From positions 8,456,366-8,520,365 of the forward strand of contig CAIIXF020000008.1 of assembly GCA_903813345.2 (NCBI GenBank): DNA of 64,000 bases. Direction: 5' to 3'. Made by a program: the position numbers and the translations under genes. Shown here one piece after another: positions 11,601 to 23,166 of this stretch. Every line of letters starts with the position of its first letter. Position 1 is the first letter of the stretch. Below the pieces are notes generated by a model. It searched no databases, had not been told where the DNA came from, and saw only the letters and a list, made by a program, of their open reading frames with translations. The DNA comes from Owenia fusiformis. Taxonomy: Eukaryota > Annelida > Polychaeta > Sabellida > Oweniidae.

Positions 11601-14600
11601 GATGATATACAGCTTTTTTAATTCACTTGTGTATATCCCCAGCCCCATGTTAAGTCAATACGTCATTGCTGAAACCCTCATTATCTCATAAGAACCTATA
11701 AGTGGAACACCTCCCAAATGAAACACTTGTAGGGATACCAAGGGTGTTACACTTAGACAGGTTCTACTGTAATATGTTACAACATACCATGAGTGCCATA
11801 CATGCTGTGAGGTATCCACTCCCTGAGCCAACGTCCAGAGCTGAGGCACCTTCAGTCAACTGCTCACTTAAGATCTCCAGGGCATGGGCATGCTACAAAT
11901 AAAGAAACTACTGTATACATACATTGTATTACAAGGCATTTACAAGCTAAATGTCACCCTAACATTTGTAGCAGACACCAACTTGGGTTACAGACACCTA
12001 ACACCATCCACAAAAATTTGGAGGCTGTAACAATATGTCACCACCTCTGATAGAGACATAATAGTAATTTACAAATATGGCAAGTATTAAACAAATCATA
12101 TCAGGGATGGATACAGGTTTTTGACTGAGGGGTGACCCACCAATTAAACAGCACCTATAATTATACTTAACAAAGTAGTATGTTTTAGAGTATTTTTCAA
12201 AATGTTTCTGTCATGCAAGATATTTCAGACAATGAGCGAGTTTCTATATATCTGGTTCTGGATAGCTTGACAAGTGTCAATTCTTTTAAAACAATGGAAA
12301 AAAGAATGCACTCTTCTTTGCTACAACTGTATGTTCTTTAAAATAAATAACAGTGTGTTGCTACCTAAGTGAGGTTTTTTTACACAGGGAAATCACTGTA
12401 CTGGATTACCTGGCAAAACATCAAAATATTTGACAATCAAAATATACTGAAAATTTCAGTCAATATAACTGAATACTCTAGCAGCAAGTTTAAACAGTGG
12501 TGGTGATATCTTTATAAAAGTCTACAGAAAATACAACCCCTCTAATAGACTCCATCTAATACTCAGATGACCAGATAATCTTGCCACTGTGACACCTACC
12601 ATGTCATTTAAATTAAGTTAGTTGGATGGATTTCTCAGTACAGTAAAACCTGTCTTAGTGGAACACTCTGATACCTCTAAAAAGTGTTCCACTTGGGAAG
12701 ATTTCCATATAAATAGAGGCTCACTTAACATTAAATCAGTTAGCCTTGGAACTGAAAAGTGGTCCACTAACAGAGGTGACCACTTCCTTTTTATTAATTT
12801 GTCTTGGGTTTGAATATCTTTATTAGGGGTTAAAGGTTGCTTCATGATTTTCAAATTTTGATCTTTTGTACTTTCTCATCATGCCCTTACCAGTTGGACC
12901 TTCCTTTTACATGTATAATAGCAAGAAAAAACTGCAATTCTTAAATGAAATAATAAACAAGTCTACAGTGCTCACCATAAATAAATGACACCTGGATTTG
13001 CTGAAGTGAGGATTTCCCATGTTAAAAAAGAGAATTTTTAAGAGGCTATACATCAGTGGTTGAGAGTATACAAAATGTAAAATATACAAAACTTAAGGGA
13101 TGTGTATCTAGACATTATTAGAAAGTATGAAGTGTCAAATCACCATGGTCTGGAAATGGTGATAGAAAATCCAGGTGTGATTTATTTATGGTGAGCACTT
13201 TAATGGAAAGAAAATATTTGAAACTCAAAATGATATCAAAATAAAGATATATATTCATAGACCACTAGAGGGCACTAGAGTGTAGTTAAATGGATGTGGA
13301 ATTCACAAAAACATTGTAAAAAATATTGTACATGTATATATTTCAGGCCTAACATTCAATCATTACAAATATACTGTACTGCTTAAAAAACCTTGCCATG
13401 TCAGTATATAGGACACAACAAAGTATATGTTTATCCTTATGGTTCACAATATAGAACGCAAGTATAAAACAAATATTGAAATATACAATCAATAGTCGTA
13501 TTTTAAATGACAGAAAAGATAGATCACCAATAAATATAAAATACTGATAACATGTACTTGTGCAAAGTAAAAATAAAGAACTTTATCTGCTTGGGGCAGA
13601 ACATTTAAATATACAAGAATATCTTGCAGTACAAGTCATAAAAGAAAGGGTAATGTCTTCAATTCCTATGGATAAAGTGACAATAATTCACAAAATGCTA
13701 GAACTTATTGATAGACCTGGTGTACCAACAGTTTGAGTATTATAAGATTTCGCCATAACCTTGGATTACATGCATATGGTACTTGACAGTACTATGAATG
13801 TTGACTTGACCAGTAGATAAGATAGTAAAATAGTAAACATAACAGAATGTCAATGAGTCTCATATTTTAGCCTTGCACTTTTAAATAGAATGACGGGACA
13901 GTGCTAGATCATAATCCTATGTTATATATGTCTCTGGCAAAATGGCATTGAGAGGGACATTATTTGTGTTTGTTGTCTTTGTTAGCCTGTGTGTAATAAT
14001 TGTGAATGCTGATAACAAGAACAAGAATGAAGGACATCCACATAAACAACAGCAACTGAAAGATGATGAGAAAAGAGAAAATGAATTAAAAGCTGCAGAA
14101 GAAAAAAGGGCAATTGAACAAAAGATAGTAGAAGAAAAAAGGCAAAATGAATTAAAAGCTGCAGAAGAAAAAAGGCAAATTGAACAAAAGGCTGCAGCGG
14201 AAAAAAAGAAACAAGAACACCAAAAAGTTGTAGCTGAATTAGAAAAACTTCAAAGAAAACTAAAACTCGAGGAAGATGCTAAAACTCTACCAAATATTGT
14301 AATTTTTCTTGCAGATGACCTTGGCTATGCAGACATAGGAGCTTTTGGAAATGATACCCTAAGGACCCCACATGTTGATAATCTGGCAAGGCAGGGTGCT
14401 AAATTGACACACCATTTGGCAGCAGCTGCCATATGTACTCCCAGTAGGGCAGCTCTGTTGACAGGCAGATACCCTGTACGATCAGGTAAGTCATCTCTCG
14501 GTAGGTGGAAAGCTAAAGACATTTTACCATGTAGATACTAAACATGGCATAAACAATGAAAAATATTTTTGACATGCCCTCATGAAATCCTATCTTTAGT

Positions 14601-17600
14601 TTTAAATTTGACAATCAACGTAATCTTATCCAATATTTTATTCTATGATTCTAGGTATGGCAAGCCATGACGTGTTGACTGCTTTTGGATTTGTCGCAGC
14701 AAAGGCAGGTCTTCCACCCAATGAAACAACTTTTGCAGAGTTGTTAAAACTGAAGGGCTATAAGAATGCATTAATAGGTAAGTTCCTACAGTTCCTAACA
14801 CAAATGCAAGGGGTAACATTAAACACTAATATATTCATCTATAGCCTCTTCTTTAGTAACCATTCCAATTACTGTTATCTATTGATTCAAGAGGTTTGAT
14901 GAAAATTCATCTGAAAATTGAAGTCTTTTCCAGATTTTGTTTATTTATTTCCCAGGCAAATGGCACCAGGGAATCGACTGTGGCACATTTGGTGACAACT
15001 GCCACAACCCATTAAACCAGGGGTTTGACTATTTCTTTGGAGTACCCCTTTCAAATGCTAGGGATTTTGGACATGACGGTGACACTGTTGTATTCCTTAT
15101 AAGACCTACATTCAAGCGTAACTTTGCATTAACCATCATCTTAGGGATCTTGACTGCCTACATCCTACTGAAATACAAGATCATTGGAATGTTCCAGTTC
15201 TTTCTTCTCTGCTTGCTGGTGATAGCTTTGCCTAGCTGGGCATACTGGTTCCTTCAAAACATCAAGCTGTGGAGCAGTGTGCTCATGAGAAACTATGAGT
15301 ATGTAGAACAGCCAATTGACTTCACTGATATGACCAAGAGACTGGTTAATGAGGGGAATATGTTCATCAGAGAAAGAGACCAAGATAAAAAGCCATTCAT
15401 GCTGTTTATGTCATGGCTGCAGGTATAAAATATTTACTTTTTTTCTGGCATTTCTAATGTACACATTTTCTTTAAGAGATATTCTTGTAGAATATGAGTT
15501 CTGTAAAGATATAAATCTAAAACATTCTATAAGACAGCATAGAAGTGAACATTTTAAAAAATACAAACATATTGTAGGTTTATATAGATAGTCATTACAA
15601 TAACAACACTATATTATTTCTCATCTTACAACAGACATGCTGAATCCATGTGAGCATGGGTGTAGCCAGGGTTGAGGCAGATTTTTACAGAAAAACAAGT
15701 TTATTTTCAATGGAAACTTTGAAAATAAAGTAAATAAGATAATGTAATTTCACTTTTCAATCAAAGTGCCTCACAAATAGGTCAAGAATTTAGATCCTGG
15801 CTATGCCCCTAGATAGCCTAGTCTTGATTGTTTGTTTTCTCACCAGGTTCACACTTTCCTGCATACTGGAGATGAGTTTAAAGGAGTCAGCAAACATGGG
15901 GAGTATGGAGACAATGTCGAGGAGATGGACTGGGGTAACAATCATCTTTAATTTCACATCAAACTTTGTATTGCAGAGCTGTCAAAACCTAAATAAATGC
16001 CACAGTACATGCCTGAATGATTATGGGTAAATTACTGTAGAACCAGCCAAATATTACTAGAATGCTTTTGGTTCATTAAATTGTAATTCACAATGTTTCA
16101 GGAATAGGAGCAATCATGCAGACATTAGAGAAGTATGGTATGACTGATAACACAATAGTCTACTTCTCCTCAGACAATGGAGGACATCTAGAGGAGAAAG
16201 ACCTGAACGGCAGACAAGCTGGAGGCTGGAACAAACCATTTAGGGGTAACATTTTGAGTAGAGATTTGGAGAAACCAATAAAATACTAGCTGTCAGATGG
16301 AGGGGGGGGGGTGTTAAGTGCAATTTGAAAAAATATATAAAAAAGCAAAAAAAAAACGAATAGTATCTAGAATGGTAAAAATCTAAAGGTGGCCAATTTA
16401 TATTGAGAAATAAAACATTTCATTGATGTTTTGGACAAATCTCAAAGTGGTTAATCCAGTCTTGAAAATAATTGTTTTTCTCAAGGTGGCAAATCTCAAG
16501 GTGGCTATGATGGAGGAATACGAATGCCTACGACTTTAACGTGGCCAAAAAGAATAAAAGCAGGAACAGTCATTAGTGAGCCCACATCTCAAATGGACAT
16601 CTTACCAACTCTAGCAAACATTGCAGGGGTAGAAGTACCACGAGATCGACTAATTGATGGTAAAGATTTGATGCCATTGATAGATGGCAAGCAAGTAATT
16701 TCGTCACATGAATTTATGTTCCACTACTGTGGAGTTTGGCTGCATGCTGTAAGATGGCGCCCTCAATCAGGTACATCTCAAAAAAGAGTATATATTTTAT
16801 TTTTATTTTTCACAATTTAACTATACTGTTAATTAATTGTAAGGACTCATTTAAAATATTATTAAGTGACAAACAATAGAACTTCTGGCTCTGTTGACTA
16901 ACACAGACTGTGTACAACAGAAATAAAATGGAAAACAGAAAATTAACCAGAAAATATGGCTTGAATTGTTGACAAGAAGTGACTTAATTGACAAAATGTA
17001 TATACTGTCGTTACATCTTGTGCTTTGAGAACAGTATCATTATATTTCACTCTAGGAAACGCCATCTATAAAGTACATTATGGGACACCAAAGTGGCTTC
17101 CTGGGAAAGAAGAATGTGAGTGGGCTTGCTCCTGTAAATACCACACCATATGGCATGACACCCCATTATTATACAACATAGCAGATGATTTGGGTGAACT
17201 TCATGAATTAGACACATCAACACCAGAAAACCAGAAAGTATTAGAAATAGTTGCCCAAGCTAAACAAGAGCACGAGGACAGTGTGCGATCTAGACCAGTA
17301 CCCAGACAATTCGAATTCATGACAGCATTTTGGAATCACCAGCTTCAGCCATGTGGAAACTACCCATACTGCAGCTGTAGAGACCATGGATCTTGTAAAA
17401 TGGAACCGCTAACCTTTTTAAAGGCAATAACTCTACCAGTAACAAGAAAATTCCCAAATATTTTTGGATATTGATGAATATTTGAACATTTTTAACAGCT
17501 TCTATATTCAAAAGAGATTGTCTTGCTTGTATCACTTTCTTGGGAGATTTTACAAGTAAAACCCTCTTTTTCGCCATCTATTGACATTTTAAGGCCACTC

Positions 17601-19091
17601 GCACTACCAACAAACTTTGATAAATGCAAAAAAGAAAATATAAAAGCATTGCACCTCTTTTATTTTCTAAAAGGCAATTTATACAATAATTATATTTAGT
17701 TCTAATATTTTATTAAACATGTCAGAATCTACATAAATATACATTATATTTTGTTGTAAATTCCAAAAATGCCACATATCATATGCTTTGTACAGAGTCC
17801 TAATTAAATGCATCATTGTTACAAAGTTGTAAATAACTAGAATCAAATAACCCATAGAGAATTAATCAATACAATATATATACATACATATGTAAAACAT
17901 AAAAGTACAATGAGACCATCAACAAAGTTCTCAGTCATATTTTTACAATAACTATTTCTAAAGATGTGCCTGATATTGAAAAATTGAAAACTAATTTTGG
18001 ATGAAAATCAAATGTACAATCAAATAAAAACAATTCCCAGAAAAAATTGGCAAGCAAAACATGTTGTGTATTCAAACCTATAATCTGTCTCTTTTTGTGA
18101 AATAATTTCTGAATTCAAAAAGAATATCCCAGTATTTTCAGACTAAGAGCATTAAAACCTACTAAAATATTAACTGCATATTCCAGTTAGTGGACTCAAG
18201 TTTGATTTTCCATGTGCCGATATTTCATACAGAGCGTATGTGTAGTCATTATTGAATTTGAAAGCTTTTACATAATAAAAACAACAAAAATAGAAACTTT
18301 GAAAATCAAATTTTTTTTGAAAATGTGATTTCTAGTTCGGGGAGATTCCCCATAGACCCCATGTTACAAAATCCCAAAAAGTGAAATATCTTTTCTTGTA
18401 TTGGACAGATAACATTTTCTCTTACTGAAGAAAAAGGGTGATATGAAAATTGAACCACTAAAGTAGATGTAATTTAAGTTGACCATTTCTCTTTACAACA
18501 ATATTCCTTGAAAATCTTTCTCCTTAATCAATACTTTTATGTGACTAATGTAATCATGTAATGATACAATATGTCAATAAAAGTTATATATATAGTTATT
18601 CATAAAGAACCCATTTCACAATTTTTTTACTATCTGTAATGTGGGGTGTCATTCGTTTGTATTTTCAAGAGTATAAACTTTTCTCTATTACCCTGCCGTT
18701 TAACCCATTGCTGGCCAAAAATATTTTGGAGGTTTTCTGCTGGTGACTGGCCATTTCGATGAAAAATTGAGCAAAATGGCATGTTTTCGTATTAGCATAA
18801 AATGGACTATATCAACACCATTTGTGCTGTTTTATGCCACTGTGAAGCCAATGAAATGATTATGGAATGATTATTGGTACAGATTGCAGGCCTGTCAACT
18901 TGGGAACACCTAACATGAGTGACTTGGAAATGTTGAACACCTCCCCTCAAAATGTGGACACCTTGGTCCAAATTTGAACACCTTGATCCAAGTTTTGAAC
19001 ACCTTGGTTTAAATGTTATTACATCTTGCCAAAATTTGAACACCTCAAATTTTTCGCGCTAGCTACGCTCGCGTTTCAAACATCCATCAAC

Positions 19092-19122
<31 letters not shown>

Positions 19123-21724
19123 TAAGTACGAAAAATTTCGAACGGAATGCGTGACATATCCGTAATTCGCGTGAAAAGTCCGAACGAAATGCGTACGTAT
19201 TTTCCCGTCGTTCGTATTTTTGCTGTGTAGACGATCATTTTTTGAAAAGTTTCTACAGAAATATTTTTGCTTGACAATTACCAGGTAAAATGCGTATTTG
19301 CGTGACATTTTCTGTCACGCAAAAATAACTGGCGTGACTTCAAATTCTTCAGCAAATGCGTGACAAATACGCAAAATGCGGGACAGTTGACAGGCCTGAG
19401 ATTGTGTAACAATTAGTGTACTGCACCCCAAGATGCGATTATGACGTCATAGATGAGATATATCAGGGTTGGTCACTCACTTTTTGGACACCCAGTAAAT
19501 CACAGATTAAAAGTCAGAGGTTTAGGTCACTGGTCAAAGGTTTTTACAATAGCATTATCCCAAAATGACAAATAAAGTCATAATACATGTAATAAGAAAA
19601 ACGATAGTACCTAAGTTAAGACTTTAGGTACTATTGTTGTTTTTATTGTGATTTTTTAACTCCATACAAAAATTGCTATTTTTGGTTTGTTTACTATATT
19701 ATTATAACCTGCATTAAATTATCATTACATCGGATTCTATGAAAACAAAATTATGGAAAATATGTGACATGAGATTTCATGTTACCTCTTAGAAAAAAGG
19801 AGTCTATTAACTTTAATTGCTTCTTTAGTCATAAATTGTACCATTAATCATGCATGGAGTCTCAATCTTTTAAAAGAAGGGGTGTAATATAGGGTGGTCA
19901 AATAAAACAGCAACCCTGCCGCTATTTTCCTCCTATCTTTGTCATTTAAGAAAAGTACTCCCTGATATTTGGTACATGTGTACATCATTCAATCTCCTTA
20001 TATATGAGATTATGTATATGAGATTTGCACTCACCATATGTGGAGCACTGATGGTTGCATGGTAGCCGATCCCCTGGGGTGAATCCACGTAAGATGACAC
20101 GTTGGTGTAATGTTTCCTATCGACTAGCTTCATGACTCTCTCAACAGACTCATGCTTGATAATACCATTTTCTGAAAATAAAAACATTGGAAGGTTAGCT
20201 CGTTCTTTTACTGTACATGTACATGAATGTGAAATACATGGGACTTTTCCTGCAGCCTTGACAAGATCCATACCATTCTTCATCATTCATGTACAAACAT
20301 CATGATAGACATTGTGAATTTCAGGAATTGTGACCTATTTTAATTCTGAAAACAAGGCATTAACATGTAAAATATCACCACTTACCATTTATTACAAATA
20401 CCATGTTACTCAAAACAAATCTTAAAAAATTTTTTTTAGTGTTGCTTATGCCACGATCACTGTGTACATGTACATGTATGTGAAATACATGGGACTTTTC
20501 CTACAGCCTTGACAAGATCCATGCCATTCTTCATCATTCATGTACAAACATCATGATAGACATTGTGAATTTCAGAAATTGTGACCTATTTTAATTCTGA
20601 AAACAAGGCATTAACATGTAAAATATCACCACTTACCATTTATTACATATACCATGTTACTCAAAACAAATCTTAAAAAATTTTTTTTAGTGTTGCTTAT
20701 GCCACGATCACTGTGTACATGTACATGTATGTGAAATACATGAGACTTTTCCTGCAGCCTTGACAAGATCCATGCCATTCTTCATCATTCATGTACAAAC
20801 ATCATGATGGACATTGTGAATTTCAGGAATTGTGACCTATTTTAATTTAAAAAACAAGGCATTAACATGCAAAATATCACCACTTACAATTTATTACATA
20901 TACCATGTTACCCAAATGTTACTGACACCATGTTACAGATGCCAAACACCAACACACGTCCACAAAAAGTTGGAGAACTTTACAATATGTCACCACTTAT
21001 GTTGCATTAATCTTTGTAAAATTCAAAACAAATCTTAAATTTTTTTTTTAGGGCTGCTTATGCCACGATCACACCCCCTCCCTGACTGAAAATGGAAATC
21101 ACAACCCCAGACTGAAACCTGGCTACATCCCTGACATGGATACATGTAGTACAGTATATGTCATTCTAGAGACAAGTATTTCATGATAGGGTGGGGTCTT
21201 CAACAAGGGTCTACTAAACTGTTTGGGAGTAGAAAACCTAGTCTATCCCCTATTCCCTCAGTTTTATGCAATTTTCTAGAGTGAGTACTATAGTAGTATG
21301 CAACAAGTACATGTCAATTCTAGTAAATCTACATGATTCCATGAATCGTCATTCATAAAATACACTCATTGAGCATGTAAATGACAAAGTGGAAACAACC
21401 TTTATAAATGAAATACTATGTGGCATCAGTAAATTGAACAGAATAAATATAAGAAGATTTTTTGCCTTTTATGTGATCATCATCAACTATGCCGCACAGC
21501 ACAATCACATAAATTATATTGCTTTTTTATTTTTTTCATAAATCATTTCATTTTATTGCTATTTGTTATGAGGTTTCCTTGAATATACATGAAATCAACT
21601 CACTCTTCAAGTTATTAACCAACTCCTCATTGGTGGCCCCACTTGACCTCCAAGCCATGCCTGTAAAGATCCGGGATGCAAAATTCAGTAGAAACGTTGT
21701 GGCTAGAAGTTTTCTTCCCCTCAT
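8644..21724 (-). CDS. PCMT1: PCMT1, protein-L-isoaspartate(D-aspartate) O-methyltransferase (6 coding exons)
   Basis: Repairs damaged proteins by methylating L-isoaspartyl and D-aspartyl residues using S-adenosylmethionine. Minus-strand exons are 21724-21604, 20171-20035, 11892-11788, 9469-9257, 9096-8924 and 8659-8644; every junction keeps the frame and has an AG acceptor and GT donor. From the conserved [13 protein letters not shown] start (ATG at 21658) the protein is 232 aa. An upstream in-frame ATG at 21724 adds 22 residues with a basic, hydrophobic leader ([16 protein letters not shown]). Visible motifs are [22 protein letters not shown] motif [12 protein letters not shown] (from residue 84), [17 protein letters not shown] and [16 protein letters not shown]. 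Two C-termini are possible: skipping the last splice gives KQWPKG then stop at 8922-8920; splicing to 8659 gives KQWPKGKTEL. Vertebrate PCMT1 likewise has alternative ends, one being RDEL. A sulfatase gene is nested in intron 2. Confidence 0.93.
8847..8852 (-). terminator. Possible polyadenylation signal for the short-ended PCMT1 isoform
   Basis: AATAAA on the minus strand lies about 70 bases after the read-through stop at 8920, inside what would otherwise be the last intron. Its use would produce the KG-ending isoform by intronic polyadenylation, in competition with splicing to the KTEL exon. Confidence 0.35.
9568..11412. mobile_element. Repeat-cored mobile element with minisatellite centre, PCMT1 intron 3
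   Basis: A left end, ACAAGGCATTAACATG followed by TGTCACCACC, and a right end, ACAATATGTCACCAC followed by GTGACATAA, bracket a minisatellite. The same ends occur in a short copy at 11934-12062 and in three copies at 20349-21000. The segment before the right end is a degenerate GACGCCGGACGCC repeat. End-core-end architecture is known for Pearl-like and Helitron-related non-autonomous elements; that assignment is an inference. Confidence 0.55.
9631..11270. repeat. Minisatellite, about 130-165-bp units, about 12 copies
   Basis: Units start with GTCAGATTTGAATTTCTGAG and include GTCAATTTGAAGCAAGTTGA, then clustered TGACCT and AGGTCA hexamers. Unit lengths vary through partial internal duplications, as expected from slippage and unequal exchange. 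Confidence 0.9.
11934..12062. repeat. Short copy of the element family at 9568-11412, without minisatellite
   Basis: It begins ACAAGGCATTTACAAG and ends ACAATATGTCACCACCTC then GACATAA, with about 70 bases between, lying in PCMT1 intron 2 just beside exon 3. It shows the family's ends without the amplified core. Confidence 0.55.
12966..13200. mobile_element. Intact 235-bp Tc1/mariner-type MITE
   Basis: TA on both sides (12964-12965 and 13201-13202); inverted ends CAGTGCTCACCATAAATAAA and the matching complement. The core shares GATTTGCTGAAGTGAGGATT (in complement) with the copy at 982-1808. It lies in PCMT1 intron 2, 0.7 kb upstream of the sulfatase start. Confidence 0.8.
13942..17474 (+). 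CDS. Steroid-sulfatase/arylsulfatase-like membrane sulfatase (7 exons, 689 aa), nested in PCMT1 intron 2
   Basis: Exons are 13942-14485, 14655-14777, 14956-15422, 15847-15934, 16102-16245, 16486-16770 and 17056-17474; every junction is phase-consistent and the total is 2070 bases. A signal peptide (residues 1-23) is followed by a charged heptad-like Glu/Lys/Ala-rich segment (about 38-113), then the sulfatase fold from [18 protein letters not shown]. Active-site residues are all present: metal ligands D125 and D126, formylglycine precursor C165 in [16 protein letters not shown]224 and H226 in GKWHQG, D432 and N433 in SSDNGG, and K458 in [11 protein letters not shown]. Two hydrophobic helices at about 279-294 and 299-319 form a membrane hairpin as in STS and the ARSD/E/F/H group. 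The C-terminal part is cysteine-rich ([14 protein letters not shown]). It likely hydrolyses sulfate esters in the ER or secretory pathway; the substrate is unknown. The N-terminal charged segment is not usual for the family. Confidence 0.92.
18576..18581 (+). terminator. Possible sulfatase polyadenylation signal
   Basis: AATAAA about 1.1 kb after the stop codon. A nearer ATTAAA is at 17803-17808, so the 3' end is ambiguous. Confidence 0.25.
18887..19398. mobile_element. 512-bp element with CAGGCCTGTCAAC ends and 6-bp duplication
   Basis: Ends CAGGCCTGTCAAC and GTTGACAGGCCTG; duplication AGATTG at 18881-18886 and 19399-19404. It contains degenerate TTGAACACCT repeats, a 29-base G run and degenerate AATGCGTGAC repeats. 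Related copies are at 25166-25594 and 52700-52808. Confidence 0.8.
19094..19122 (+). repeat. 29-base G homopolymer
   Basis: Uninterrupted G run inside the element at 18887-19398. It could form G-quadruplexes and stall polymerases; the length may be an assembly estimate. Confidence 0.9.
20213..20960. repeat. 251-bp tandem triplication abutting PCMT1 exon 2
   Basis: Three copies start at GTACATGTACATG (20213, 20464 and 20715) with 251-base spacing and high identity; the third diverges near 20930. Each carries the left end of the ACAAGGCATTAACATG element. The first begins 42 bases upstream (intronic side) of the exon 2 acceptor. Confidence 0.85.
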
Positions 21725-22737
21725 TAAGGAGAAACATGGGCCATTTGCAAACCTGGAAATATCAGAGATATAAATTGTATAATTCAATACAATCATGTAA
21801 CTTAAATAACCTACATTTACAGACAGGATATACGGGGATATACCAATTTGCTCCTGAGATAATTGGCTATAAATAATCAGTATTTTGTCAGATTCATTGA
21901 TGACAAAAAATAAAAATAACTACATGTACATACATGCAATCTTTGTTTTCCTATCTGCTTCTGCAACTAGTTGCAAGAATACTGCTGCAACCCTACAATA
22001 TTTGCAACTATTTTTGCAACTGGTTAGCAACAATATTCAGTTTTATCCAATATAAACTTTAAAGTCTCTGACACGACTGAATTTCAAATTACTGGTTCAT
22101 TAACACATGATACATTGTATAACTGACAAAATTATCTCGTCTCAAAAGATTAGTGACCGTTAACTTGTAAAGGACTGCAAGTGACTGTAAAAAGCTTGTT
22201 TTGACAAAGTTCAAAATCAAATTACATGTACTTAGTTTCTTAGCGGAATTAGAGATTATTTTTAGTAAAACATTCTGTTCCTGCTTTAAACATGGCTACA
22301 TTTAAACTTTAGGAGAACCCCTATATTTTTGCTTCTACAGAGTTCACATAATGTATAATTGAATTACTCTGAATGGAGTTACCAAAAAGCTTAAACTAAC
22401 ACATAATATTGATATCATAAAAAGTTCCAGCAATGTCTTTCACATTTCATTAATAAATATACAGATCTTATGAACTTTATGTTTCAACTGTATCTAATTC
22501 ACCCTGATTGTCACAGCATGTTTTAGATGTATGTAGCTCTCTGTTGAATACAGAAGCAAAATCAAACAAATTAGAAAGTACTTTATATCTAAGTTTCTCA
22601 TCAATATGACAGCCTGGTTTTCAAATAATATTCTACAGGCAATAATAAACATCCAACCAACAAATTAATATTATTTTTGATCAGTCTAACTATAAGTCAA
22701 TCATCAGTGAATATATGATTCATTTGATAAAAAGCCT
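21725..22737. other. PCMT1 5' region, no further gene seen
   Basis: The coding frame continues open upstream of the 21724 ATG, and a possible acceptor (tttccag) lies near 21755, so an additional upstream PCMT1 exon is possible. No promoter motif was identified. Confidence 0.4.
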
Positions 22738-23025
22738 TATCACATACTATGTAAAAATCTAGTGATTTGATTGGTTGCTTTCTATGACGTATTTTCCGTA
22801 TCACATAAATTTCATATGATACGAGCACACGAATCACACGTTGTCTATGGTAACAAAATGACATCATACAACTTCATTCTATTCTTTCCTAATTCAAAAT
22901 GACGTCACATATTGGCTATGTTACTATTTCTTAGAAATGATGATTTCTTTTTGAGGAACTAGAAGTTAGAACGACAAAGAAAGCTTCCAATCAAATCACT
23001 AGATTTATATATAGTATGTAATAAA
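22738..23025. mobile_element. MITE-like inverted-repeat element
   Basis: ATCTAGTGATTTGATTGG near the left end and CCAATCAAATCACTAGAT near the right are complementary, with TTATCACATACTATGTA and its complement outside them. No coding capacity. Confidence 0.6.
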
Positions 23026-23032
23026 ATTGTCA

Positions 23033-23166
23033 TCACACGTTTCAGCGTATGTGATACGGGAAATATTCCACTCAGTAAAAATGTATCACCACTCAAGCTG
23101 CGCTTTCGTGGTTATACAATTTTTACTTTCGTGGAATATTTCCCGTATCACATGCTGAAACGTGTA
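23033..23166. repeat. Strong palindrome (about 37-bp arms)
   Basis: ACACGTTTCAGCGTATGTGA and the following GGGAAATATTCCAC recur in complement at 23130-23166. It directly adjoins the preceding inverted-repeat element, possibly part of one larger unit. Confidence 0.6.

Larger units (their letters stand above)
18704..19480. mobile_element. TTAA-type MITE, interrupted copy of the 7126-7458 family
   Basis: The left flank (CCATTGCTGGCCAA...TTGGTACAGATTG) and the right flank (AGATTGTGTAACAAT...TTGGTCACTCAC) align with the uninterrupted copy. The middle is occupied by the element at 18887-19398. Confidence 0.7.

Noticed and set aside
14325-14522. Minus-strand open frame across sulfatase exon 1
   Set aside because: Shadow of the real plus-strand coding exon.
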